Below, one piece after another: positions 23,424-36,200 of a stretch of DNA of 64,000 nt (position 1 is its first letter; every line of letters begins with the position of its first letter). Source of the stretch: Ovis canadensis (Eukaryota > Chordata > Mammalia > Artiodactyla > Bovidae); NCBI RefSeq assembly GCF_042477335.2, contig NC_091257.1, forward strand, positions 42,998,501 through 43,062,500, read 5' to 3'. The position numbers and the translations under genes are program-made. A model generated the notes under the pieces. It saw only the letters and a list, made by a program, of their open reading frames with translations, made no database searches and was not told where the DNA came from.

Positions 23424-25429
23424 TGTGTAGGGGAAATAATCTTATCACTAGCTCAGATATTGACATAACCTTTGTCAGCTATCTTTGCCAGATAGATTTT
23501 ATAAAAAGTCATATGAATCCTAAATAATATAATCTTTGCATAGTACAGTGCCTGCACATGGGATTTGAGAGGAGAGAAATAATGTGTTTTTGTATTATTG
23601 TTAAACATTGTAGTGGTACTAGATCGCCATTTCGTTAAGACTTGGTTCATTTTTGCCATTCTCATAAGATATGTGTTAAGCATGTCAGCGTTCCCCTGAA
23701 TGAGCTCGTGGGTATTGGCACCGTGTTGCTTCAATTGCAGGAAAACCCGGACCCAGTGCGTGTTAATGGGAGTCCATAGACGACCAGGTTGTAGAGCAGA
23801 CAGAGGTCGACCTGTGGTAGAGATTCGTGTCACTCTGTAGGGACAGAGGCATCGAGCTCTTGTTCCTCTGAGTTACTCCCAAATCTCCACTAGGCTTAGG
23901 AGTGACTTTGAGAGGAATAATCTCTGGATACCTCTGTGGGTGTGAAAGATATCTGAGAAAACATACACTTGTGATTCTGTCATTCAGGGAGAAAGTGTCT
24001 TGGTATGCTTTGATTTGTTAACTACCCTTGTTCCTTCTAGGGCAGTAACTGACATTACATAAACTTGAGCCAAAAAGGTATGTATGGTTTTTGTCCTTTA
24101 TAGAAAATTGCTTTTTGACTGACAGCCTCTCCCCTGCACCTGCCACACTCTGCTTTGGGATGAGGCTCTGCAGACCACGTTTCTCCTCCGCGAGGCTTTG
24201 TGTTAGGTTCTACCGATCATGGGCCGCATGGGAGGCAGGAGCCCCGAGGAGGGAGGGAGGCCCTGTTCCTCCGTGTTCACTACCTGTCCCCAGTGGTGGT
24301 GGCCCAGCCGCGGGCCTGCAGCCCACGGTGACACTTGGCATTCCTAGCGAAGGTGGTCCCCGCCCACAGCTTTGCCACACCTCTGTAGAACCATCGCAGC
24401 AGCATCAGCCAGTGCCCTTCTCCAGACATTTGAATCCTAGCTCTGTGGGGTCCCGCCAAGTTCCTGAGGCACCCGAGCAGCATCCAGGCCTCAAAGGTCT
24501 GATTCCGAGCTCCTCAAGCCTCTAGGTCTTTCTTCAGAGTCCCTTGTCTTTGTTTGCAGCCCTGAGACCAGTGGCTCTTCCCGTGGTTCTCATCTCTGTG
24601 ACACCTGAGGGTCCCCCTCTTCCTGTCACCTCTTCAGTTCTGGTTGACAGTCTTTTCTGTTAGACTCTTTCTGTTAAATAATTGACATGCTCGGCCTCCG
24701 GACTGAACAGGCAGCCAGATTTCTGGTTCCTGCTTGAGGGGAAGTGTGATGGGTCCCCTTCCCACAGCCTTCAGCTCAGGTTGGCTTCCCTCCAGCACAC
24801 GTGGACTTTGCTTCCAGATCGTGGGGTTCACCCCAAGTGTGAAGAACCAAGATGCTGGGGAAACTGGTGTTACCTCCTGTCTGGTCGTGAAGTCCTGTCC
24901 TTGGGCCCTCTCCCTTTAATTCCCTCTCTTCTCTGCCTCAGTCTCTTCAACACCTTCTCTCTGTTCATTCCTCCGCTTCCTTTTACTTACTTGGCGTCTT
25001 CCTGGCTTTGCTCTTCTCCGTAATCCATCTGGAGTCCATCATCGTCACTCCAGTTTCTCACCAGGACCGTCTTCTCTCTTCCCCGTTGTCCTCCGGTCAC
25101 ACTGCCCCACACATCTGGGCCTGGCTCATTCCACTGACCCCCCAGCCCGGCGTGGTGCCACTGGAGGGGATTCCCACCCCGTGTCCGGTGTCCTTGGGCG
25201 CCAAGGGAGGCCTGGAGCGCGTGCCCCACCCCCTCTCCTCTCGGGGCTGTTCTCCCCGTGACCGCTGCATCCCGATCCTCCTTCCCTTGTCATCTGGAAG
25301 GTGGCCTCACCTAGTTTTCCTCAGAGCAGGTGGAACACGGACGCAGGCCTAAGGTCTGCCGCTGCCTCCACACTCACCACCTCTTCTTACCTTACTTGGA
25401 GGAAAGGTGTATCCCCACCTGTCACAGGC
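23424..25429. other. Intergenic, partly GC-rich, no gene recognised
   Basis: Positions 24110-25350 are GC-richer than the flanks and contain long open frames (for example 24091-24525, +). I could assign none to a family and saw no flanking splice signals that give a coherent gene. Parts read like decayed L2 or DNA-transposon sequence. Confidence 0.5.
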
Positions 25430-25565
25430 TGAATCTTCCACTGACCAACCGTGCTTTCTTCCAACCTTCTAATGTGTTACATAATTTATTATCTGTCTCC
25501 CTTCTCCCCCAAGAGAACAAGGGCAGGGATTTCACATCCATTTGGTTGGCTGCATATGTGACAAG
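25430..25565 (+). mobile_element. L2 LINE 3' end
   Basis: Diverged L2 text: TTACATAATTTATTATCTGTCTCCC, then AGAACAAGGGCAGGGATTTC. It is non-coding. Confidence 0.6.
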
Positions 25566-26815
25566 GACAGGAGGTCATCATGGGTGAGTCCAAGGATTTG
25601 GGCCTGAGCCCTGGGAGACTGGAGGTGCCTCTAACTCGGCTGGACGAGGTCAGTGATGGAGCGGATTTGGAGGGCAGCTCAGAAAGTCACTTCCAGACGT
25701 GTTAGCACACTAGACATTTGTGTGGAGCTGTTGAGTGGGCTGCAGGATGTGCACGTTTCAGAGAGGAGGTCCAGGGAGAAGTACAGATGCCCTTAGCACA
25801 CAGATGACATTTTAAACCATGGGCCGCTACAGGAAGTGTCTGCACAGTGAAGCTTGAACTGAGCTCTGGGACACTCTAGCGCGTAGACCTCGGGGAGATG
25901 GAGTAAAAGCCATCAAGGAGCTGGACAGAAGCCCCAACTGTATTGAGGAGGAAAAACCAGAGGATGTCCTGTCCTGGATTCAAGTGACAAGAGTCTTTCC
26001 ATGAAGGAAGCAGAGGGATCAGCCATGCCCAGTGCTGCTGGTAAGTCACCTTACAGAATTAAGAGAATTAACCACCTAAGAGAATTAACCCTTGCATGTG
26101 GAGAGTCATTCTTGACCTTGATAAGAGGGGTTTTGGTAGAGTGGGAGGAAGGGAAGCATTATTGGAAAGGGTTTGATGGAAAATAGGATGAATGGGTGAA
26201 AAAAGGAAACTACTTGTTTATGGGGATAAAGATTTATGGAGAGCAAAGTGGGTTTCTGATGAAAAAATAAATTTTGGTGCAGCTGCACATGGATGCACCT
26301 CATCAGCTAACCTGCTGACCTGCAGGTTCATCCTCGTGAATTGCAGTACAGGCCCTTCAGCTCTTACCTGGGTAGATACTGACTGTGCTGGGAGTGGGAC
26401 GCTGTGCAAGGCAGCGAGGTCGTGCCTCTGTCCGGTCAGCTTGTCTCTGCTGTCTCACCAGGCAGCCTCTTGAACGAGAGATACCTGAGGGATTCCACTG
26501 ACACACTTGCTTATCTCCTATCTACCGGACTCGTTTTACCTTCTTCCATTAGATGCAGAGGACCTGGGATCACTGCAGAAGATGCAGTGAAAGGCTGACT
26601 TCAGCTGTGGCCACTGCCTGCTGGCTGACCCCCATCAGGGCTTCTCTGATATTCCTCTTTTTAGAGGAATTTCATGTCTGAGCTTGTTTGAACTGGTATT
26701 TTGGGAGTAAGACCTGGCTATTTTTAATGCTTTCTACAGGAACCAGCTATTTACTTTGTGTTCTCTAGTAACCAAAATAATGACTCTTTGGGATTGCCTT
26801 GTCACAGTGTAAGGG

Positions 26816-26857
<42 letters not shown>

Positions 26858-27560
26858 AGGGAAAGTTCCATCTTCCTGTGGGTTGGTTGCTTTCAGGTGA
26901 TAGAGCTTAATAGGAGACAGTAGATTTATTTCCTGAGCAGCGACATGTTTACATGTAAAAGACTTATTAACAGAAGATCCTGTTTGTTGGAAATCAGTGT
27001 TGATTATCTTTTGATAGGAGGCCCTGGTAGCTTTGCCAAGGACACACAGGCTTCGGTGTAAGATGCTGTCCTGATGGGCTCGCTTCCAGACAGACGCACT
27101 TTGAGTCCGTTCTCAGTGGCTAGCTTCCCTTTTTGGGAGGGTTAGCCCACATTGGCGGCAGATGCTTCAGCCAGGCTGTCCATCCTGGAGTGCTTTTGCC
27201 TGTCAGATTTCTAGTTCTGTGCTAGTGAGGAGGTGCAGTGTGGGTTAGGGGGCCAGGGTGCGATGGCAGCAAAGGCTCCACTAAGTCAGCCCGTTACCGC
27301 TGTGTCCCTCAGTGCAGGGCTTTGTACCTGAGGGCCCAGCGGGCTCTTGCTTTGGTGATAGGATTTGGAGGGTGAGGGAAAGAGTCTGAGCTGTGGTACA
27401 GTGAACAGCAGTGGTAGGAAAGAGGTTGAGCTGCCTGCCCATCTCCTCAGTTGGCCTGTCAGAAAGGGAGCCCTATGAGGACACAGGCAACCGATTTACA
27501 TACAGCTCCCCGGAGCGGGCGTAGGCATTGATCAGTCAGACACAAACAGAATGTCCAAGA
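25566..27560. other. Intergenic, no gene recognised
   Basis: This stretch holds the TG microsatellite at 26819-26854 and otherwise unassigned sequence. It ends at the FRMD4A polyadenylation region. Confidence 0.5.
26819..26854 (+). repeat. (TG)n microsatellite
   Basis: About 18 uninterrupted TG units are present. Such a tract is likely polymorphic in length. Confidence 0.97.
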
Positions 27561-27591
27561 GGCAGCTGAGATCTTTTCATTTTGAAAATGC

Positions 27592-27597
27592 TTTAAT
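27592..27597 (-). promoter_or_regulatory. FRMD4A: Polyadenylation signal ATTAAA of FRMD4A
   Basis: TTTAAT on the + strand reads ATTAAA on the minus strand, the commonest variant hexamer. Cleavage would be expected 10-30 bases further left, at about 27565-27582. Confidence 0.65.
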
Positions 27598-29187
27598 AAG
27601 TGTTGACAACACTGTTTTGCAAAATGTAAAGGTACTATACAAATTCTTAATACAAAAAGAATAAATTAAAAGCAGATTTCTTTTTAATTCTGCAACTTTG
27701 TCTACAACATACATCTTTGTCATTGATTACAGATGAACAGAATCCAGTAAAATCATCTTACATGCTCTACAAGTCAGTTTCAGGAGCAACCTAATCCTTT
27801 CCTCCCCATTATTAAACTAGAGTCCGTTTTACACAACTTGTAATAAACTATTGACATGAATGTATATGTAAAACTTTACACCTAGTTAATTAAGCAGTAA
27901 CTGGTCATTTGATAGCACCTGGATGGGGTTTGCTCTATGAAGAACTAAACTAATACTGAATGAAAACAAAGTGGAATTTGAACAGTTTCAACACTCACCT
28001 GCATATAAGAAAAGTAAAAAACCCACCTGTCTCACAACAAAGTGTGATGTAGGTGTTTTCACCAGCCTTCTGACTTAAACAGGCAGTTTCTTACACGTAT
28101 CCAGAGAATCCAATAGGGACTTTATATCAGACCAGGGTTTCGTGTTTCATCTTAGTTTGCTTTAAAGAAATAGGGAAATACAAAGAGCTTGCCAGTGCTT
28201 GTGTACAATAACTGTATCACTTCCCACCACACTGATCATGAATCATGTCAGTCTCACAGGACCAACACTTTATGTACATCTTGTAGGAACACGAATGCAG
28301 CTCAACAGTAAAACCTGTTTTACTTAAACTCTGTCTTTGCTACCAGACTATAGGGATGTTTTTCTGAACTGTAATTCCACCCCCCTCCCCCACCTCTGCT
28401 CCTTTCTGCCTCCTGAATCCCAAACCCACGTGTTGAGAGAGAATTTTTGTCATTCCTTATCACCCAGCTGGGCTAAAGATCGAGTTGACTTCCAACTTGA
28501 TTTCAAACTAGTGTCCATGTGTATGCCCTGTAGCCATAGAAGCTCGTCACCTCCTCTAGTTCCCTTTTTGACTTTTAACTCTGGCTCAGAGTTCAGTTTG
28601 ATTATTTGTGCATCTTCTTTTGGGAGAAAGAATCTGGCCTCATAGAGACTTGTTTCCAAATGGGAAGGGAAAAAACTTGCTGTTTCTAACTCTTGACTGT
28701 CAAAAGTAAGAGCAACACTGCTCCCCCCATGTCAATCCCCAGAATCCTTTAATAACATTATCATCAATTTTATTTACCCTGCAGGGTCTACCCCCAGAGT
28801 GTTCTGTGAATATTACTCCCTTCCGCAAGCTGGTATCACCAACGCAGCCAAGGAGCCAGGCCCTGAACCGTCCTGACTGGCCCCAGCCTGCTTCGTGCCC
28901 CAGAGGAGTCCCACGGTGCTTCCCGAGCTGCAGCGGGTGAAATACCGCGGCTGTTGCGTTTTTAACCACTGAGTAAGTATCCATTCCTACCCTCCTGGTC
29001 TGGTAGAGTCTATTGTTATTCTTGGATTACATATACACTTAAAAAAAAAAACAAAAAACTTTTCTTTTTACGCTAAAACTAGCTTCAGTTCTGCTTACCC
29101 ACAAATCTACAGCCAACCCAGCTCCTGTCTGGCTGTCCACTGCCTTTCCAATGGGAAGAGTCATTATAAGTGAGAAAAAAATTAATC

Positions 29188-29212
29188 CCACCCCCCCCCC
29201 GCCCCGCCCCGC
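29188..29212. repeat. C-run and (CCCCG)n tract
   Basis: Eleven C are followed by GCCCC GCCCC GC. It lies in the FRMD4A 3' UTR, so the transcript would carry a G-rich run able to form stacked structures. Confidence 0.9.
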
Positions 29213-30758
29213 ATCTCCCCCCACTTGCGCCAGGTAAGCACAGCGTCCCGTCTCTGTGGAGACCGTGTTTGTGCCATTTGAAACAAGCCAACTCAGAGTG
29301 TGCACTTGTTAGTATTAGAAAAGTATTTCGAGGCCTTTGAAGAAACAGATGGCTTTCCAGTTGTGTACTGAGCATAGCTCAACACACATGTAAACGGGCA
29401 GCTCCCACACACCTGTTTTCTCTCTTCCTTTTTTGGTATCTGCAGACCAATGTGATAATTAAGGTAGCTGATGGTGTCACAGGCATCCGGGCCCTCTGGG
29501 AGCCGATTATTTTTTCAACCCTGCTCTGCCTGCCAGCTAGTAGACACGTGAGTACAATCTTCCTATCTAAGGGCATAGTTGGGTTCTTGGAAGAAGTGAC
29601 ACATTGGTCACCGGGTGCGGAGAGACGTCGGATCTGAGCTCTGTCACACAAGTGCTAACAAACAGAAAATGGGCCATGACAGGTAAATACTTTAATGGAT
29701 TGTAATGTGCTTTTTTCCCTTGGCTTCCCGTAAAAAATCAAATGAAACACCTTGTGCGAAAAAATAGGATACATTTTTACTGGTTGTTTTAATGAGAGAG
29801 AACCACTTTTGGCAACCATCACCTTATGCTTCCTACAGATCCCCAGAAGAAAGCAGCTCTGTGTCTTGGACTGAGCCCCCACGCAGACTGGGGCCGAGTG
29901 GACTCTCTGTTGCTCCCTACAGGGCTGTTCTTCGTGGCCAAGCTCGTGGAGATCCAAGTCAGCAATGCTAGCTGGGGGCTCTCCAACTTGCCCATCACAT
30001 TGGGTGAGTTTTCAGGCTCTCGGTGGAGAGGGAGGTGAATGTTCAGGGAAGGGTTACAGAGGGGGACACGTCACAGATGGTCGACTTCCACGTGTGGGAT
30101 GTGGTAGCAGTTGAGGATTTAAGAAATTTCATTGCAGAAGGAATGTCTTCCTCTTGGGCCCTCTTAATTTTTGTGTGTGTTTTTTTTTTTAAATCTTTGG
30201 CAGCATAGAACTGATTGTGATCCTCGGATGCATCTCTGACGTGTTCAGCTTCCTGTTTCCGTTCTTCCCCTCCCCCAACAGCCACTTCTCCTAGGAAATA
30301 TTTCAGCTGAATAGTCCCCTGAGGCAGCCTCTTCACAACATGCTTGGATGGCCTACAGGTGGGCCTCGGCTTCCCTAGTCTTTCTGGATCACCCTGTACT
30401 AAGTCCCTTCCCTGGTCTCTCCAGTGCCACTGGTCCACAGGAATCCATGCCAACCAGCTTCCCCGCCGGTTCCTGGCCTGGGGGCTGTCACGGAGGGGTG
30501 GGGGGGCACCAAGATGCCATTGAGGACTGGTGCCTGGCTCTCTGGGCAAGAGAGCCAGGGGACACACAGTGGGACCGGAACCTTCCAGAATGTCTCCTCA
30601 GTCAGGTTTTTTGAGGGTGAGGGGTTGTGGAGACAGGAGAAAAAAAGTGCTGAGGGCTGAAGCTGGTGCAGGGAGACAGTGTGTCTGGGTAAGGCAAATG
30701 AGAGGCAGTGAGGTGATCTCAGAATGGTGGCGAGGCGGTCAGGTGGAGGCCGGCGGGC

Positions 30759-30861
30759 TCACACAAGGGTCCCAGGCTTGGCTTTTTCCTGCCCGTACCA
30801 CTGGACATCAGCTAGGTCTGGATAGAGGGAGGAGTCCAGGAAACAGCTGTCACCGTAGCTC
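30759..30861 (-). CDS. FRMD4A: FRMD4A alternative last coding exon (-GTLV C-terminus)
   Basis: The acceptor TTGGGTCCCTGCAG precedes 30861. The exon adds one base to a split glycine codon and then encodes 33 residues with SYGDSCFLDSSLYPDLA and ADVQWYGQEKAKPGTLV before TGA at 30759-30761. The last 17 residues match what I recall as the C-terminus of the paralogue FRMD4B, so this is a real coding end and not a chance frame. The phase fits a direct join from the exon at 43434-43530, skipping the exon at 41757-41826. The final T-L-V is a class I PDZ ligand pattern. If the 41757-41826 exon is included, its stop makes this exon entirely 3' UTR. Confidence 0.88.
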
Positions 30862-31039
30862 CTGCAGGGACCCAAGGAGAAGAGGAGACCGTTAGTGGGG
30901 AATGACACTTTGCAGCCTGCATTCAGAAGGACGTGTTCACAGGGCCTGCGACAGTGCTGTGCACAGCAGACGCTCAGGGACTGGAAACATCCTTGCCCGT
31001 CTGTGGAGGGAGAGGGAGCGACCATGCAGCAGTCCTCGG

Positions 31040-31190
31040 GCTCAGGTGCATGTGGGAATCACCCGGGAACCTTCGAAACACTCCTGTCCGGGCCCCGCTA
31101 GCTTAATTGGTCTGGGTGTGCCTGTGTGGCAGGAGCTTTCGAAGCCCCCAGGTGACTCTCCGTGCAGCCAAGGCCTAGAACCTCTTGGGC
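31040..31190 (+). mobile_element. MER5A (hAT-Charlie) fragment
   Basis: GTGCATGTGGGAATCACCCGG at the left and CCCCCAGGTGACTCTCCGTGC near the right match the non-autonomous MER5A element, which carries no coding capacity. It lies in the last FRMD4A intron. Confidence 0.7.
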
Positions 31191-31469
31191 TGGAGTCCTT
31201 AGGATTCTTTTCTTCTCGGGATAGTTGCTTGGTTTGTCCTCCTCAGACTCCAGGCATAACTAAGTTTACTAGATTTTTATTCTGTCCTGGTAGCACATTT
31301 GAAGTGGCAGGTTTCTCTGTAGTGAAACTGCAGTGATATTTTTGAATGGAGTCTTAAATGCTGTTTACTTGATAACATGTATTGTGTGATGATCAAAAAA
31401 GTGTTGAAAATATATAGGAAAGTGTACAGAAAGGCCGTTAAAGATTTTCAGGTACGTGTCACGATGCAG

Positions 31470-31708
31470 GTTGGGTGGAGGTACGGTCATCCGTGGGTAC
31501 CTGGAGGCAATTGGGTCCAGGAGCCCCCTGGATCTCAAAGTCCAAGGCTGCTTGAGCCCCTGATGTACGGACAGTGGCCCCTTCATATCTGCGGTTCCTG
31601 CTCAGCAGATATGGAGGGCTGGCTGGCTGTGTATTTACTGGAAAAAATATCTGAGTGTAAGTGGACCTGTGCAGTTCACATCTGTGGTGTTCAAGGGTCA
31701 GCTGTAGT
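31470..31708 (+). mobile_element. Tigger/MER2-like DNA transposon remnant
   Basis: The left part (GGTACGGTCATCCGTGGGTA, TTGGGTCCAGGAGCCCCC) and the right end (GTAAGTGGACCTGTGCAGTTC, GTTCAAGGGTCAGCTGTAG) correspond to the ends of Tigger-type Tc1/mariner elements. The middle is deleted, leaving a short non-autonomous copy. Confidence 0.75.
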
Positions 31709-33149
31709 TCTTATGTATCAGGAGGCCATCACAGGGCTGTGTCAAAGCCCAGAACCATTACTCGGAATCATTCCTTGGAAAAACAGTCCTTCTGCACTCA
31801 TCCTGAGCCAGCTCTTGCAGGGCAAGATGAAGATCACACCTCATCTCAGTGAATATAGGCCTGAATTTGCCCAGGAGGCTCCCAGAGGCTGGCTCAGAAA
31901 GGCAACCCTGGCACCTGAGGAGAGGGTTCCTGCCTTCCTCTCCTGTCCTGCTCCGCAGGCCCTGATGTGGGGACGGCTGACCTCCGCGCCTTGTACGGAA
32001 GCAGCCGTAGGCAGGATGGCCTGGATCACCTCTTGTGCTTTCCCTTCGTGCTGAGCTTCTACTTCTAGTAACTCCAGAGAGTTCACTTGTGCTGATTCCA
32101 AACCTGCAGGCCTCTAACCTCAGCCTTCGGTTTTGAGTAACATTCCTGTGAGTGACATTGGTCGGGGCTTCTCGGTTAGTAGGTCTGGGTGGTGTTCAGG
32201 CTGGATTTTTGAGTTTGACCTCCCAGAGCACATGCTGCTGGGGGTAGAAACACCTGTCTGGAAACAGCAAAATGTCAGAAGGGGATCTCTCCCCTTGCCC
32301 ACTGCTGACCCTTCCCATGCCCAGTGCTGGGGCAGGAGGAGATGCAGACAACAGTGGGTTTAAGAGCATCTTACACACAATGTCGTATCCCAGTTTATGA
32401 CTGAGAATAAGCCATTATCACCATTTTTCTGTTTGATTTTCTGTCATTTTTCTAGGAACAAGGGGATGAAGGCATTCTGGATTTTGTGAAGGTTTCTCAT
32501 CTGGCTTTTTTAAAAAACCCATCAATGCGGCAAGACCCAAGGCCTCTGGGAGCATTCTGTGGCCTTTAAAGAGAGTCCTGTGCCTGGATCCCCTGAAATG
32601 TATGCTGGAGTTAATATGCTGAAAGGTGGCTTCAGAAGCAAAGTGACACCAAGGTCCTCAATTCTGGAACTGGCCATCATCACTGTCTTCAGGTGATAAG
32701 TGGCTGACTCCATCACACCCACCCTGTACACTCTCCTCCTGACACAACTGACCTTACCGTTGTGCCTGAGACTTTCCATGGCAGAAGGTGGTTGGACCCC
32801 ACGTGGACATATGCTGTTTACTGGGGGGGGGGGCGCGAGCCCTCTCTCTCTGTGTTGATCTGGTGGTGCCCTCCACCAGTGTGTCCGCCCTACCCTCACT
32901 GAGGGGAGCCAAGTGGCCCAGGGGCACCAGTGGAGTCCTCTAACCCCAGTCACTGGTCAGAGATGGGCAAGTGACTGAGTGTGGACAAGTGGCTTTCTCA
33001 GTACAAGGCTGACTACTTCCTCCTGAGGAGGTGACCACCAGGGGCAGGAAGGAAAGGCAGAGATGAAAAGAGAACCGGCAAGCTCCTTGTTTGCCCTTAG
33101 CCGCGAGGCAGGTGCTATTATGCAAAACCCTCTAGTTTATAAAAGAACA
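31709..33149. other. FRMD4A last intron, no gene recognised
   Basis: The sequence is unassigned. Open frames at 31841-32101 (-) and 32522-32953 (-) show no family features. A G-run lies at 32822-32833. Confidence 0.5.
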
Positions 33150-33282
33150 TGCGTACATGCTAAGTTGGTTACTGTGCCCTCCCCTCCAGGGGATCTTCCT
33201 GACCCAGGGATCGAACCCATGTCTCTTACATCTCCTGTGCTGGCAGATGGGTTCCTTACCACTAGCACCACCTGGGAAGCCC
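33150..33282 (-). mobile_element. Bov-tA SINE, tRNA-like part only
   Basis: The complement of the Bov-tA head is present (GGGATCTTCCTGACCCAGGG, ATCGAACCCATGTCTCTTAC, CACCACCTGGGAAGCC). The 13-bp direct repeat TTATAAAAGAACA (33137-33149 and 33283-33295) is a perfect target-site duplication, so the short length reflects truncation at insertion and not later loss. Confidence 0.92.
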
Positions 33283-33295
33283 TTATAAAAGAACA

Positions 33296-36200
33296 GTTGG
33301 GTCCAAGTCATGTTTCTGGAAGCTGGAATAAATTAAGGTTAGCTGCTCAGTTGTGGAGAAGACACTTAAGGCTTTTCATTCACCTAAGCTCCCCATACCC
33401 TTGCTTCTCTTTTTTTCCTTCTGATAAGAATTACCTCCCTGAAGTTTCTAAGAGCTAGCCTGGGTTAGAGTTCCTGGAGGAGACCAGGTGGAACATTCCC
33501 ATCTCAAAGGCACCGGAAAAGAATGGGAGTTCCTCCAAGAAGGACTTTCCTTTCCTAAATCCAGGTCTTTTACAGTGTCTGCACCTCCCCCCTTTTGAGA
33601 TGAAGAGGGGTTGCCTGGGGATTGATAAAAGGTTGGTTGAGCTTTGAATGGCTTCTAGAGCTGTATTTCTGTTCTTGTAGAGACTAGGTTTGTAAGACAG
33701 GACTGTTTCTAATTCCCCAAGGAATTGGTTGCAACTTGAATGAATGAAGCCAACAGGATTTTTACTTAGTTGAATTTTTTTTTTTAACAGCGGTGACAGC
33801 CTTGGGATCCCAAGAGGACTTCAGAGTCCAAGATTCCTCTGTTTTGGGTTCTCTCCAACTTTATTCTGGATTTGGACAAAGACAGATTGTCCTTCTGGTG
33901 AGTACTTTTTTAGTTTCTGAATTAGAGTGCACTTGGTTTACATTTAAACATGTAGTTTTTCTGAGAGAAAAAACAAAAATTGGAGGGCATGGGTCAAGCA
34001 CCTGATGAGAGACAACCATCTCCAGAGCCCAGGCTCCCAGATAGGAAAATGTGGTCACGGCCCAGAAGGGGCACAAGGTCACTGGCCACCTGCAAGAAAA
34101 TTGAGTGTATGGAGGAAGCCCTGGTCAGGGGTCTTGACATACAGGGCACCCGGCCATCTACCAAGAAAAGGACGTATCCTTGAGAGACAGACTGTCAGAC
34201 CCGAGTCCTGGCCCTCAGTTTACCTCTGAGGCTGTCGAGGATTTTCTCTGCTCTAGGAAAAACTCCACAAATGGATCCCAGTCACCTAAATGTTTTAGGA
34301 GTGCCCTCCCCCCCCCACCACCTTAGGAACTACCCCCAGCAGTTTTATGTTAAAAAACATTGTGGTCTCTCCACTTGCACATGGACTGCTCTTACTGAAG
34401 ATAAACTAGAATAAGGGCGGTCACCAGGAGGAATGTTCTTGTTACACAAGATTGTTCACTTCAGGAGTCCACATCAAACAAGTGGAGTGGGATGCCTAGT
34501 TTAGTCGGTATGATAAAGCTTGCAAAAAGCTTCAAAATTCCCAAATAGCTTCACTGAAACTCACTGCAAAAGGCTAATAAAAAACTTAAAGACACAAGAG
34601 ATACCTAAAGTAAGAGTAAAACTTTAACTCCTCCCACTCCCCTCTATCCTCTTGGATTCATTCCGCTTGTCCTCTGTCTGCATTCTCTCTCCACTCTGAA
34701 GAGACTGCGAGATTGTAACAAAAGCCTGTCAAGTTAGTGCTTGTACAGACACCCCTAAATCTATCCCCACCCCCTGGGGAACCACCCCACCCCCACACCC
34801 TGCGCTCTCCCAGGGTTGATGGGACTTCATGGGATTCTCCTGTAACTGCTCCCAGTTATTCCCTTCCAAAGCCAAGGGGAAACTAATAATAAAATTAATG
34901 GAAAACCTTGCGGAATCTCAGTAGCTAGTGAAGCTACACTCTAAACCCTACTTGTTCCAGAGCCTGCAGATGGGATCCTGGTCAGTCCGGCAGACAACAG
35001 CCAGGGTGAGCATCCTGACCAGAGTCAGTTCTCCCGAATCTGCCTGCCACGGCCAGCTGAGAGAGAAAGGTGAACTTTCACATCCCTCCCTTTCCAAATC
35101 CAGACACACTGATTGATCTTTTCTCTCTCAGGGGCCATTCAGGTTGGGCGAATACCACAGAAATGTAAATTGCACCTGTCTGTAGCTGAGGTCCTGCCTG
35201 ATGGGTGCCAGCCCTTAGGGGGAACGGAGTCTTCCCTTTTGGTTATGGGAGTGGCTCTGGATCTGGGAGGGTGGTATCCTTGGCACCCTCTTTGGGAATG
35301 CCTCTTGCGTCCATGAGGTCTTTCAGTATGGCCAGGAATATTTATTGTTTGTCCTCCTGACAAGATATTTAAAAGGTTGTTTAAATGGCTCTATGGTCTG
35401 ATATTCAGAGCCTATTGGGGATAAAGTTCCTAAGTCAAAATGGAACTGTGTACCCAGAGGGAAAGAAAAACATTGCAAAGACAAAGCTCTAAATCTGGAG
35501 CATAGGAATCTTTTGAATTCCATCATAGTCAATCTTCATGATCTAAAGAAGCAAACAGAAGATGATATAGTTGGAGGCATGGGACAGCCTGTAATGTCAT
35601 TCACAGTGCAACCTGTCCTTTGTCTTATAAACCTGGTCTTTACAAAAATAGAAATGCAGGTTTAGAAGCAAATCAAAGGCCACCTATTCTATCAATCTCC
35701 AAACATACTCTTTTCACTTCAGAATGCTTGCAGACATTGTAAAAGATCTGAATTTAAGAAAGAAAAGTCCTTGAAGGAACTCCCATTTTGAGCAGGTAAG
35801 TTTAACTTACTCCAATGTCCAGAAACAGGATTTGGATAAAACAGTTCTTCTATAAACTAGCAAGTTCTGCTTTACTGTACCTGTCTCAAGGCTAAAATTT
35901 TAAAACCAAAGCTTCCCGACCTCTGCATCTGTCTGTATGTTTGTGTATGTACATGGTAGGTTTGTAATGTGTTTCTGCCTCTGATGGGTACTGTATAATC
36001 AGTTTGTAAAAAATGCATCTAATTGGCTTAAAGAAAAATGATTATCAAATGAAGTATTCTAAAACTCAGAAATTTTCAAATTCACATCATATGGGATAAA
36101 TCAAGAGTTATCTTATGTTTGTTGGTTTGATCAAAGTAGGTATGTTAAATATTGATATAATGCAGACATAATTTTGATTCTACCTGTGTTTACTAGTCAA

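Larger units (their letters stand above)
27572..30758 (-). other. FRMD4A: FRMD4A 3' UTR
   Basis: This is the 3' untranslated part of the FRMD4A terminal exon, about 3.2 kb. The support is its position directly after the TGA at 30759-30761, the absence of any recognisable transposon over 3 kb in a window otherwise full of them, and a polyadenylation hexamer at the far end. The last 0.8 kb (27572-28340) is AT-rich, as is common near mammalian 3' ends. A C/G tract lies at 29188-29212. A further TTTATT (AATAAA on the minus strand) near 28769 could serve a shorter isoform. The cleavage position is inferred to within about 15 bases. Confidence 0.8.

Noticed and set aside
24091-24525. 144-codon + strand open frame in a GC-rich intergenic patch
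   Set aside because: There is no recognisable domain, no coherent splice partners and no upstream promoter features. The product is low-complexity proline/serine-rich.
30043-30567. 174-codon minus-strand open frame
   Set aside because: It lies in the FRMD4A 3' UTR after the stop, has no splice support and is low-complexity.
31377-32054. 225-codon + strand open frame, the second longest in the window
   Set aside because: Its first third is the Tigger/MER2-like remnant read through. The remainder has no family signature, and the upstream start lies in intronic sequence.
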